Positions 25,796 to 33,839 of a DNA stretch of 64,000 bases are shown piece by piece; within the stretch, counting starts at the first letter, position 1; the number at the start of each line of letters is the position of its first letter. The position numbers and the translations under genes are program-made. Where the stretch lies: the NCBI GenBank assembly GCA_029261195.1, contig JAJDBU010000063.1:1-64000 (forward strand), given 5' to 3'. Under the pieces are notes generated by a model. That model had not been told where the DNA came from and searched no databases. It saw only the letters and a program-made list of their open reading frames with translations. The stretch comes from Nitrospirota bacterium. GTDB taxonomy: Bacteria; Nitrospirota; Nitrospiria; SBBL01; JAADHI01.

Positions 25796-28126
25796 TTAAC
25801 TTTTAACAATCTCAACCTCAACGGGACCCTTTATCGTACTCATGCAGGCTAGACGGTATTCTCCCGGTTTGAGATCACAAATATCCTCAAGGGTTTCGGT
25901 CTCCTGATCGCTCAGCGCATTTGAAAAATTATGGCTGCCCTTTAGAACCCGGAGTGGATCGCTTCCACAAATTCCGGCATGGCATTCAGCGGTAATATCC
26001 AAGCCATTCTCTTCAGCCGCTTCGCAAATGTTTTGTCCTTCTTTCAATAAAATCTTTTTTCCAAGATCTTTGAAGGTTACGAATAGACTGGTTTCATCAC
26101 TTGATGAACTCGCAGGTGGAAGATTTTCTTCGATGTGCTCAGAATGAATTTGGGGGGAAACCGGAGCCGGGGCGGAGGCTTGAGGTGGAGTAGTAGGGGG
26201 ACGCACTGGAGCAGGCCGGGTGTCCGTGTGGCCCGGGTCGATTACAACTCCGGATTGAAGACTGAAGATGAAATGCTGCTGACCCACTCGAAACTGATCG
26301 CCATGTGTCATCCGGAATGGATTCCGCACCCTCAAGTAGGAGCCGTTAATGCTCTTAAGGTCTTTCACGGCAACAGTCCCACCCTCAACAGATAATGCGA
26401 TATGGCGTCGAGATAAAGTCATGTCTTGACTGTCGAGCGGAATTTCAGGCGCACATCTTCCAAAGACAATCGCTTTGTTTCCCAAGTCATAGGACCCTAT
26501 TTCAGAGCCGAGATGGTTATAATGTATTGCGATAAATTTGTTTTGGTCGGTAGAAATCTGAAGAAACTGCCGACCAAGGTGGAGTAAATCCCCATGAGCA
26601 AGATCCACTTTCTTTGCCTCAGGTATCTGAAAAAAAATACCGGAGGGCGTTCCTTCATCACTTAATAAATACCCCTCCCGATTGTGAGAAATCGAAGCCG
26701 CTTTGTCGGATATTGTGTTGTCCTGGGGGAAGTCAATATCGCAGCCTTGCCGACCGATTGTCGTGGCGCCGTTGATCTTTAGAGGATATTCCCCTTCAGC
26801 AACACCACTCGGAAGCATTCGAATCAAAAAAGCGTCCTCTTTAGGGGCCTGAGGAGACGCGGACATTTCATTCTCTTTGGGAAGCTCGGGCTCTTTTGGA
26901 GGATCAAACAGGTTTTTCCGGCTCTCATCGCTTAAGGTCTCCGCATCGAGCACCCCTGTGTCGATCTCTTGCACACCCTCTATTTTTTGCTTGACGACTT
27001 GTGCGACCAGAACGCCGTCGCGCATACCCGTTTTAATATTTCCCGCATGTTTGATTTCTTTAAATTGAGAGGGATCGGCATTAAAATCATCTGTTTCAAA
27101 ATAGGCCTGGCTCAGAAGGTCCCCAATGAGATAGACATTTTTACGCTGAGTCTCAAGGCAGCGGGTCACCACCATTCTTTTTTTGTTTTTAGGGCCACCG
27201 ACAAGCATCCGGATGCCGATGGTATTCAAGAGACTTTCAGGGATATCTTCGCCAATACAGGCGATGCAACTTTCTTTCAGGAATTCAAGATGGGTCGTTT
27301 CTGTGGGTCTTCCTTCAATCACACGCCGGTCTACACGAATGGATAGGGATTCTTTGCGATCCTCCCCGGTGACAATGGCTGCGGGATCACTTTTCGGGTA
27401 ATATCGAATATTCCCATTAATTAAATAGGCTTCGAAAAAAACATCTGAAAGCGCCTTGGAGACACGCGGCATTCGGTCTCCACGGTAAAACCAACACACA
27501 GCCGTTGTATCCTTCGCCGCGACTTTCGCATTGGAGATGGCAATCACAGCCTCGGCAGCGGATGTGCCTCCACCGATCACGCAAGCGGGACGACCGACAT
27601 AGTACTCAGGGTCAGACAATCGAAATGCGATGCCGTCCATGTTGCCGGGAATATCGAAACGCCGCGGCACCCCGCGGCCAATCGCAACAACGATGTGTTT
27701 CGCCAGGATGAATAAGTTTTTTCGATTCACATGATCATAGGTTCTTACGCGATAAATCCCCGCGTCCGCCTCTTCAAGATCTCTTAATTCCACACCGATA
27801 CGTGATTTGACGCCATGTTGTTGATAGAGGGCTTTCCATTGAATGCACATGTCATCTTTGTCGATGGGGGAGAAATAGAGCGTTGAAAGCAGTTCTCCAC
27901 CCAGGGGGAATTTCATTTTATCTCCACCACCAAAACCGGGTAAAATTGATTTGTTTTTCGGGTAGTCTCGAATCCGCTTCATCAAGTCATCATAATCAAT
28001 TACGAGCGCTTTAAGGCCGAGTTCGGTGGCCCGAAATGCAGCAGTGGTGCCTGCGGGTCCTCCTCCGACAATTAGCAGATCAAAGATTTCATTTAGAGAT
28101 TCATCGCTTTGAGCCTGTTCTATCAT
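25796..28126 (-). CDS. FAD oxidoreductase - FHA - FHA - [2Fe-2S] ferredoxin fusion
   Basis: Residues 15-370 are a pyridine-nucleotide-disulphide type oxidoreductase with FAD loop GGGPAG and NAD(P) loop GGGTSA. The paired redox cysteines of thioredoxin reductase are absent, as in YpdA-like proteins. Two FHA domains follow (about 430-525 and 530-620); the second keeps the phosphothreonine-binding pattern FGR, SRRH and NGS, the first is degenerate. After a proline-rich linker the last 90 residues are a plant/adrenodoxin-like ferredoxin with C715, C720 and C761, but the third ligand position is Asp723. No membrane segment, so it is cytoplasmic. It is the last gene of the redox operon and could pass electrons from NAD(P)H to its partners; that role is inferred. 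Confidence 0.85.
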   Translation of the reverse strand: MIEQAQSDESLNEIFDLLIVGGGPAGTTAAFRATELGLKALVIDYDDLMKRIRDYPKNKSILPGFGGGDKMKFPLGGELLSTLYFSPIDKDDMCIQWKALYQQHGVKSRIGVELRDLEEADAGIYRVRTYDHVNRKNLFILAKHIVVAIGRGVPRRFDIPGNMDGIAFRLSDPEYYVGRPACVIGGGTSAAEAVIAISNAKVAAKDTTAVCWFYRGDRMPRVSKALSDVFFEAYLINGNIRYYPKSDPAAIVTGEDRKESLSIRVDRRVIEGRPTETTHLEFLKESCIACIGEDIPESLLNTIGIRMLVGGPKNKKRMVVTRCLETQRKNVYLIGDLLSQAYFETDDFNADPSQFKEIKHAGNIKTGMRDGVLVAQVVKQKIEGVQEIDTGVLDAETLSDESRKNLFDPPKEPELPKENEMSASPQAPKEDAFLIRMLPSGVAEGEYPLKINGATTIGRQGCDIDFPQDNTISDKAASISHNREGYLLSDEGTPSGIFFQIPEAKKVDLAHGDLLHLGRQFLQISTDQNKFIAIHYNHLGSEIGSYDLGNKAIVFGRCAPEIPLDSQDMTLSRRHIALSVEGGTVAVKDLKSINGSYLRVRNPFRMTHGDQFRVGQQHFIFSLQSGVVIDPGHTDTRPAPVRPPTTPPQASAPAPVSPQIHSEHIEENLPPASSSSDETSLFVTFKDLGKKILLKEGQNICEAAEENGLDITAECHAGICGSDPLRVLKGSHNFSNALSDQETETLEDICDLKPGEYRLACMSTIKGPVEVEIVKS

Positions 28127-28148
28127 TTCCTGTTTCCTTTAATGATTT

Positions 28149-29198
28149 TCACTCCGCAACAACCCTTGCTTTGATCAGTCCGAATCGGAGTTCATGTCTT
28201 GGCTGGATCTCAAGGATTTCGTTGATTTCTTCTCCATCGACAAAGGTTTTATTCTTGCTGCCGGAGTCTTTTAAATAAACCGATCTGTTTTTAAGGGTCA
28301 ATATGGCATGTTGCCTTGAGACCTCTTTCTGTTCAATGATGATATGAGCAGGGGCTTTACGACCGACAATATTTTCTCCCTCTTTTAATGGAAATTGTCG
28401 CTTGAGTGTCCCATCTATACAAATCTCAAGGAATAATCTCTGCCTTGAAGGTGGAGGTTTTTGAGGTAAATGGCTATCCGCTTTATTCAATTGGATCGTT
28501 TCAAGCCTGCTTTCCGGAAAGACGGTTTCGGCCTTGTCTTCTTTCACCTTTCCAAGTTCCGGAGGGAGTGCAAAAGCGCTTTCTCCAACTACAGTCTTCG
28601 AATGGTCCGAGATTGATGCTTCTTTCGTTTTTCCAAGTTCCGGAGGGAGGACGAAAGCGCTTTCTCCAACTACAGTCTCCGGCTGATCCGGTCTGGATTT
28701 TTCTTGTGTCTTTCCAAGTTCCGGAGGCAGCGTGAAAGGACCCTCTGCAACGACTGTTTTTGAGTGATCTCCGACCGCTTCTTTCGTTTTTCCAAGTTCG
28801 GGAGGGAGTACGAAAGCCCCTTGTTGAACAATTGTCTGCGGCTGTTGTTTTAATGTGGACTCTCTCTGTTTTAGATTAGGGTGCCGATTTTTACAGAGAT
28901 GGCTGTCTTGAAAAATGAAATCATACAATCCTGCAATTGAAATGACATTAAGGTGTCTTAGCTGTTCTTTTCCATCCACGCGGATATTGTCGAGATGCGT
29001 TCCATTTGCGCTGCCGAAGTCTTCCAGTATGAAACACTTTTGATTTTCATCGAAAAAAATCCTTAAGTGTTTTTTTGAAACTTCATTTTTGTCAAGGACG
29101 ACTTTATTTTGCCGTCCACGACCAATTGTTATTTCTTGATCAAAGGAAAGATCCACGCCTTTGATCGTTTTCTGCCTGGAATAGAGTTTTGCTCTCAC
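28149..29198 (-). CDS. twin-FHA adaptor with four threonine repeats
   Basis: FHA domains occupy residues 20-100 (GRG, SKKH, NGT all present) and 275-345 (GR, SRQH; the NG pair is replaced by NK). Between them lie four copies of a 20-residue repeat, TVVxE-AFVLPPELGKTKE, at residues 121-140, 147-166, 174-193 and 201-220, and a partial fifth near 224. Each repeat carries a threonine followed by two aliphatic residues, a plausible kinase site and FHA target. No signal or membrane segment is seen. A scaffold role, binding phosphorylated partners or itself, is inferred. Lies 22 bases ahead of the oxidoreductase gene. Confidence 0.85.
   Translation of the reverse strand: MRAKLYSRQKTIKGVDLSFDQEITIGRGRQNKVVLDKNEVSKKHLRIFFDENQKCFILEDFGSANGTHLDNIRVDGKEQLRHLNVISIAGLYDFIFQDSHLCKNRHPNLKQRESTLKQQPQTIVQQGAFVLPPELGKTKEAVGDHSKTVVAEGPFTLPPELGKTQEKSRPDQPETVVGESAFVLPPELGKTKEASISDHSKTVVGESAFALPPELGKVKEDKAETVFPESRLETIQLNKADSHLPQKPPPSRQRLFLEICIDGTLKRQFPLKEGENIVGRKAPAHIIIEQKEVSRQHAILTLKNRSVYLKDSGSKNKTFVDGEEINEILEIQPRHELRFGLIKARVVAE
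28539..28838 (-). repeat. four degenerate repeats of 78-81 bp in the FHA adaptor
   Basis: Tandem units of 26-27 codons encoding TVV...LPPELGK...E. The third and fourth copies are the most alike, pointing to recent duplication inside the gene. Confidence 0.85.
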
Positions 29199-29219
29199 CG
29201 CTTTACTCTCACAGTTAAC

Positions 29220-30836
29220 TCAATTTAAATAACGCAGCAAAGTGGATCGGTGCGTTTTGTTCGCATGAAAATCGTGACAGGTAGTACAATGTGTTGATGC
29301 GCCGTCAGTTTTATGGCATTTCTGGCATGATTCGATTGTTGGAATATTTTGTATTTCGGCATGATCCCGGGGGTTATTATCCAAAATTTTTCCGACGATA
29401 CCTTTTTCAATGGGAATTTCGGTATGACAGTCCAGGCATTTACTCTGAAGAATATGGGCACGATGATCAAATCGGGCTCTACGAAGAAGACGCTGGTCTT
29501 TTTGTACTCGGGCGATTGTTGCTTTGTTAATGTAGTGGCATTCCTGACAGTTTTTGCTTAGTTCATTGACAAGATTTAGAATTTTCTTGCCTTCTCCGGT
29601 TGATACTTGAAGGGGCATTTTTTGAAATTTTTCCGTCAGGGTCGTCCCGTCAATCTGCACATACGGATCTTTTAGACCTTGACTCAGCTGATTCAGCGCT
29701 TCGTCAATTTTCTTCAACTCTTTTTGAGCTTTCCCTCCCTTTGTCTGAGACAGGAGTTCCCTTGAACGATTGCTTAAGGTCTCCAGCGCTTCCATATAGA
29801 TTTCATGATAGAGTCCCCGATAGAGCTTGTTATAGCGCTCCCGCTCCTCCTTTGATCCGTAAGGGGGTAGTTCAGGAGAAGCATCCAGCAGGTCGGCAAG
29901 GCCTGCATCTTGATAAAGCATCTTCCGTAGGCCTCTCAAGTTTTCCAGTACCCAGGGGTCTCGGTGGACAATCCGGTTTTTTAAAACCTCGCCATCTTCT
30001 ATCTCAAACTCTTTCTTATTTGCATGAAAGGCCCAGAGGGTGCCTGGGGCTCTGCTTTTTTGCAAGGATTCCAATGTTTCCATGCCTGGAGAATGCTTTG
30101 TTTTTATTGGAAGAAAGTCTGTTGCTGTGTCTTTAGGAAGATGACAGGCAGCACAATGTTGATCAAAGTCGGTGACTTGGAAACTTTTTCCGTCAGTCTG
30201 CGGATTATGGCAAAAAAGACAAGCTTCTTCAGGATCAGTTAGTTTTTTCTTTTTGACTAACTCTTTGACATGTCGAATATGTGTGAATTTCAAACCGGGA
30301 GATTCTTCATTCCTCTGTCCGTGCTCCGCAAAGTCAAATTGAGGGTGGCCGTCGTTGAATGATTTAAATTTGTGACAGCTGACACAATAAGGATCTGCTG
30401 TCGACCTCAATTTCGATTCACGTCCCCCATGTTCAGCGTGGCAGGAAAAACAGGCGGGTTCAGCTTGTTTTTCTAAGGGGCGGCTATTATCATTTGACTG
30501 GTAAAGGTAATGTGCTTTGTAGGTGTAAACACCCCGTTCATCACCTTGTTTTTCGTGACATACAGAACAGGCCTTATTTGTGACGGGAGAAAAGGCTTCA
30601 TGGCAGGACTGGCAATCGTTTTCCAGAAAAGCGTGTTTTGAAGAAAGTAAACCTTTCGAAGCGAAACTGGCATTTTGTTTATTAAAGTTAAAGCTTGCAG
30701 CAAGCAGGAAGAGAAGAATTGCAACGCCCCCGATATAGAACATGCGTCGACGTGAGTCTGGAACGAGGTACTTTTTTGAAACGCTCAGGGAGACCTCACC
30801 AAAACTTCCTTTCTTTGCAGCCTTTTTTTTACTCAT
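29220..30836 (-). CDS. membrane-anchored decaheme cytochrome c
   Basis: Ten CXXCH sites are present: six between about residues 75 and 245 (CQSCH, CSVCH, CFSCH, CVSCH, CLFCH, CAACH) and four after residue 415 (CQECH, CLDCH, CQKCH, CTTCH). A charged helical stretch of about 170 residues separates the two groups. A basic N-terminus and one hydrophobic segment near residues 32-48 form an uncleaved inner-membrane anchor, placing the hemes in the periplasm. The heme spacing is of the cytochrome c3 / c7 type. It is the fourth gene of the operon, next to the ferredoxin-cytochrome b fusion from which it could accept electrons. Confidence 0.88.
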   Translation of the reverse strand: MSKKKAAKKGSFGEVSLSVSKKYLVPDSRRRMFYIGGVAILLFLLAASFNFNKQNASFASKGLLSSKHAFLENDCQSCHEAFSPVTNKACSVCHEKQGDERGVYTYKAHYLYQSNDNSRPLEKQAEPACFSCHAEHGGRESKLRSTADPYCVSCHKFKSFNDGHPQFDFAEHGQRNEESPGLKFTHIRHVKELVKKKKLTDPEEACLFCHNPQTDGKSFQVTDFDQHCAACHLPKDTATDFLPIKTKHSPGMETLESLQKSRAPGTLWAFHANKKEFEIEDGEVLKNRIVHRDPWVLENLRGLRKMLYQDAGLADLLDASPELPPYGSKEERERYNKLYRGLYHEIYMEALETLSNRSRELLSQTKGGKAQKELKKIDEALNQLSQGLKDPYVQIDGTTLTEKFQKMPLQVSTGEGKKILNLVNELSKNCQECHYINKATIARVQKDQRLLRRARFDHRAHILQSKCLDCHTEIPIEKGIVGKILDNNPRDHAEIQNIPTIESCQKCHKTDGASTHCTTCHDFHANKTHRSTLLRYLN

Positions 30837-30884
30837 AGAGAGACCAAGATGAAAAGTATTACCCTCTGAATGTCTTGAAAAAGA

Positions 30885-33371
30885 TTAATAATAGCTCACC
30901 GCCAGGATATGAATAAAGACGAGTACAATGAGGAGCATGGAGATCGGAAGGTGGGCATAGAGCCACCAGCGTAAGGGCCTTTGCAGGGTGTAGTGCGCAT
31001 CAATCTTTAACTTTGATTTATACAATTGCAGGAGCGCTTGCAATTTATCCTTTTCCTCGCCCCCTAACAAAGTCTTCAAATAATCGAATTCCCGTAATTT
31101 TGACTGGAGACCTCCGGTGATATCAAAAAAATAGACAAAGCGTGCCTGGGGTCGCTGTAATTCCGGGAGTACTTTTTTCTCATAAAAACTTTTGACCGGG
31201 TCCTGGCACTTGCTTAAATATTTTTCCGCACGTTCTCGAATCTCATCAACCAATTCCTGAACACGTCCATGATGAATTTCTGTAGAAAGTCCTGATGAGA
31301 GTACTCTTGGCATCCACTTTTGCAAAGCCCACCCAAGCAGGCCGGAAAGGAAGACAATCAGGCTGACCCACCAGACAGAAGCATTTAAGACACCTGTAGG
31401 GAGTTTGAAGCCCACGTGCATGAGCATGAGCAAAAAAAACAGTATCCCGCTATAGAGATGAAAGGTGCGCCAGGTGACGGCTCTTCCCAGACGGAGTCGT
31501 GTCGAAAGCTTCATCGTCCGGCGTCTCGCTCCCAGAAGGGCAGCACCCACAAGCAAGAGCGTCGCCGCCGCACCGTAAGAAAAACCCCAGATATTATTCG
31601 GACGGACTTGAGAAACCATCAGATTGACAATAAACACCACAACACTCGAAATCATACCGAGAAAGAATCCTGCTTTTAAAAGGGGTGATTCTGTTTTATT
31701 TTTGGGTGTTGAAGCTGTTGTTCCATTCGCCGGTTTCGATAATAAGGCCTGAAAACCTTCAATCGAGTTGACGCGGGAGGCGGAACCTTGCGGACAGTTG
31801 ATGACACATGCGGGTTCATGGCCTGTGTCATGACAAAGGTTGCACTTGCTAGCTACTTTTTGGGACTTCCCTCTGAGTACGGAGGGAAGCATGTCGTTCG
31901 GCCAGGTCTGACCTGTTGTGTGCATGACAATGGAATCATAAGGACAGTTGTTGGCGCAGGCGCCGCAACCAATGCAGATTTGATCGTTAATCTCTACCAA
32001 AGCGCCGATTCCCCCACGTTGTATTGCACCTGTGGGGCAACCGACCATACAAACGGGGTCCTGACAGTGATAACAGGATTTTGGAATGAGTAGATTGTCG
32101 ACCTTATCACCCTCCCGGACAAAGCGGGGGCGGCCACTATGTGTTGCAGCGCAGGCTCTCACACAGTCGTCACAGCGCGTACAGGTCTCAAGATCCATCA
32201 CTAAAAGGCTATTCGCCTGAACAAGGCCGCGCGTCAGCGCCAACTGTGTAAATGCCGATGAGCTGATATTCCGACGACTGTAGCCGGCCTCCCTGATGCG
32301 ATCCACTGCCGTTTTCCAAAGACATTCTTCAATGTCGGGGCGCTGATCCAGGAGGGCGCTAAAATGTTGCTTCGGGATTTTAATTAATTCAGCATATTCA
32401 ACTGAAACGGCCGTCATCTCCCAGCCGGTGATATCGTCCAAGAGGAGTTCGGCTTCACCAAAGGACATGCCCTTGGAAAGGTAGGAGACGACGATATCTC
32501 CTTCACTGAATTTCTGCAGCAGTTTGACAAAGCCTGAGCGCACCAGGTAGATCGCATCAACTGCGCCACCTTCTTTCGCGATGACATCGCCAGGCCCTGC
32601 AGAGACCAGTTCGACCTGCTCCTTGAGGGTATTAATGAATTTAGCGTCGCAGTTTTGCAGCATGGGTGTCACTTTTAATTGTGCAACAAGGAACCGGCTT
32701 CGATAAAGTTTGTCGATCCAATTTTTTAATGCACTTGATTTTCGCTTCATTGCACGCAAGGCAGCAACCCGAATTTGAACTAAAGTACAGTTGCTTGAGG
32801 TTCGTGCAGTCACAGACTGAGGCCAACCGCTCATGGCTCCGATTTCACCAAAAATCTCACCATGGCTTAGCATCGAGCCGGCTCCTTTTGGAAAATCAAC
32901 ATTTGAGGAAAGTAAGTGAATCGCATTCCCCTTATGTTTTTTTGGGGAGGCGGGTTGTGACGCTTTTTCCAGATCTTTAGAAAGACCGGAAGAGAGGGTA
33001 TCCCGAGACATGACGATTGTCCGCAGTGGATCAAAAATAGGTGCGGCTTCATGATGGCTGTCATTCAATGAGTGTTGAAAAGTCTCAACCTCACCATCGA
33101 CAAGAAAAAAGGCAAGATCAATATAGGCGCCTTCTTCAAAAAGGACGGCATTTTTCGACCATTCGGCGACTGAAATATCGGGGCTGATCTTTTCCAAAAA
33201 CTGATCATCGTAGTCCTTAAAACAATCATATTGCCTAAGTTTTTTTGGGGACAATTTCTGGGAGATCGACCGGATGCCGACATTGCCTTCGTAAGAACTC
33301 CAACGGTCTTTATACTGTTCGATGCGTCGTAGCATCGTTTTATCGGACTGAATGTCTATTGTTTCGCTCAT
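30885..33371 (-). CDS. dual cyclic-nucleotide-binding, 4x[4Fe-4S], b-type membrane fusion
   Basis: Domains in order are as follows. The first cyclic-nucleotide-binding fold is at about 50-205 (GEIFGEIGAMSG) and contains an inserted loop. The second is at about 235-345 (GMSFGEAELLLDD). A ferredoxin part at 395-530 has sixteen cysteines in four CX2CX2-4CX3C-like groups (C397-C407, C433-C445, C466-C476, C510-C526), as in DmsB/HybA. A membrane part has about five helices. Histidines 638/652 and 807/821, each pair 13 apart on a helix, could bind two b hemes. A charged cytoplasmic segment of about 100 residues precedes the last helix. Neither nucleotide domain shows the classic phosphate-binding arginine clearly. 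Electron transfer across the inner membrane under small-molecule control is inferred. Confidence 0.85.
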   Translation of the reverse strand: MSETIDIQSDKTMLRRIEQYKDRWSSYEGNVGIRSISQKLSPKKLRQYDCFKDYDDQFLEKISPDISVAEWSKNAVLFEEGAYIDLAFFLVDGEVETFQHSLNDSHHEAAPIFDPLRTIVMSRDTLSSGLSKDLEKASQPASPKKHKGNAIHLLSSNVDFPKGAGSMLSHGEIFGEIGAMSGWPQSVTARTSSNCTLVQIRVAALRAMKRKSSALKNWIDKLYRSRFLVAQLKVTPMLQNCDAKFINTLKEQVELVSAGPGDVIAKEGGAVDAIYLVRSGFVKLLQKFSEGDIVVSYLSKGMSFGEAELLLDDITGWEMTAVSVEYAELIKIPKQHFSALLDQRPDIEECLWKTAVDRIREAGYSRRNISSSAFTQLALTRGLVQANSLLVMDLETCTRCDDCVRACAATHSGRPRFVREGDKVDNLLIPKSCYHCQDPVCMVGCPTGAIQRGGIGALVEINDQICIGCGACANNCPYDSIVMHTTGQTWPNDMLPSVLRGKSQKVASKCNLCHDTGHEPACVINCPQGSASRVNSIEGFQALLSKPANGTTASTPKNKTESPLLKAGFFLGMISSVVVFIVNLMVSQVRPNNIWGFSYGAAATLLLVGAALLGARRRTMKLSTRLRLGRAVTWRTFHLYSGILFFLLMLMHVGFKLPTGVLNASVWWVSLIVFLSGLLGWALQKWMPRVLSSGLSTEIHHGRVQELVDEIRERAEKYLSKCQDPVKSFYEKKVLPELQRPQARFVYFFDITGGLQSKLREFDYLKTLLGGEEKDKLQALLQLYKSKLKIDAHYTLQRPLRWWLYAHLPISMLLIVLVFIHILAVSYY

Positions 33372-33379
33372 TACGGTTT

Positions 33380-33802
33380 TTAAGATTCCTGGTTTAGGAC
33401 GTGATGGAGGTTGTCAAGTCTCTTCTTTAGCATTAAAAGGCTGTCTTCAATGGAATCTTTCTCTGTCATTTCAGGAAAGGCCGGGAGTTCTGGATCCTTT
33501 TTTTCGACATATTCCGGGATTTCCGGACTGGAAGGCCCCTTGTGTTTTGTTATTTGTCGGGAAAGACGATCCAAGCGTTCTTTTAGAATTAAAAAACTTT
33601 TTTCTTCAATTGCTTCTCCCAGAGTGGATTTTGGTTCTTGAAATGTTGGTTTTTCCCTTGAGGGAAAAGGAGCATCTTTCCCCCAACTCGTCAGCGGGGC
33701 AGTAATACTCATAAAAAAGAAAAATAGCAGGAGAAGTAAACTAGAAGAAAGGCCTTCCAAGGGATCATCAAGGTTTGTTTTTTTTTTGGTGACTTTATTC
33801 AT
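33380..33802 (-). CDS. small membrane-anchored protein with paired helices
   Basis: A 140-residue protein not recognised as any family. A charged N-terminus precedes one very hydrophobic segment ending APLTSWGKDA, similar to the signal region of the neighbouring eight-heme protein (SPLSSWGQDA). The remainder holds two related amphipathic helices (FLILKERLDRLSRQ and LLMLKKRLDNLHH) joined by a proline-rich linker. The start is uncertain: ATG 33802 is 38 bases after the upstream stop, and a longer frame from 33871 would overlap it. It ends eight bases before the fusion gene, so it is part of the operon and may be a periplasmic partner subunit. Confidence 0.6.
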   Translation of the reverse strand: MNKVTKKKTNLDDPLEGLSSSLLLLLFFFFMSITAPLTSWGKDAPFPSREKPTFQEPKSTLGEAIEEKSFLILKERLDRLSRQITKHKGPSSPEIPEYVEKKDPELPAFPEMTEKDSIEDSLLMLKKRLDNLHHVLNQES

Positions 33803-33839
33803 GATGGTGGGTGCCCAATTAATAGTGGCATAAGAGACT

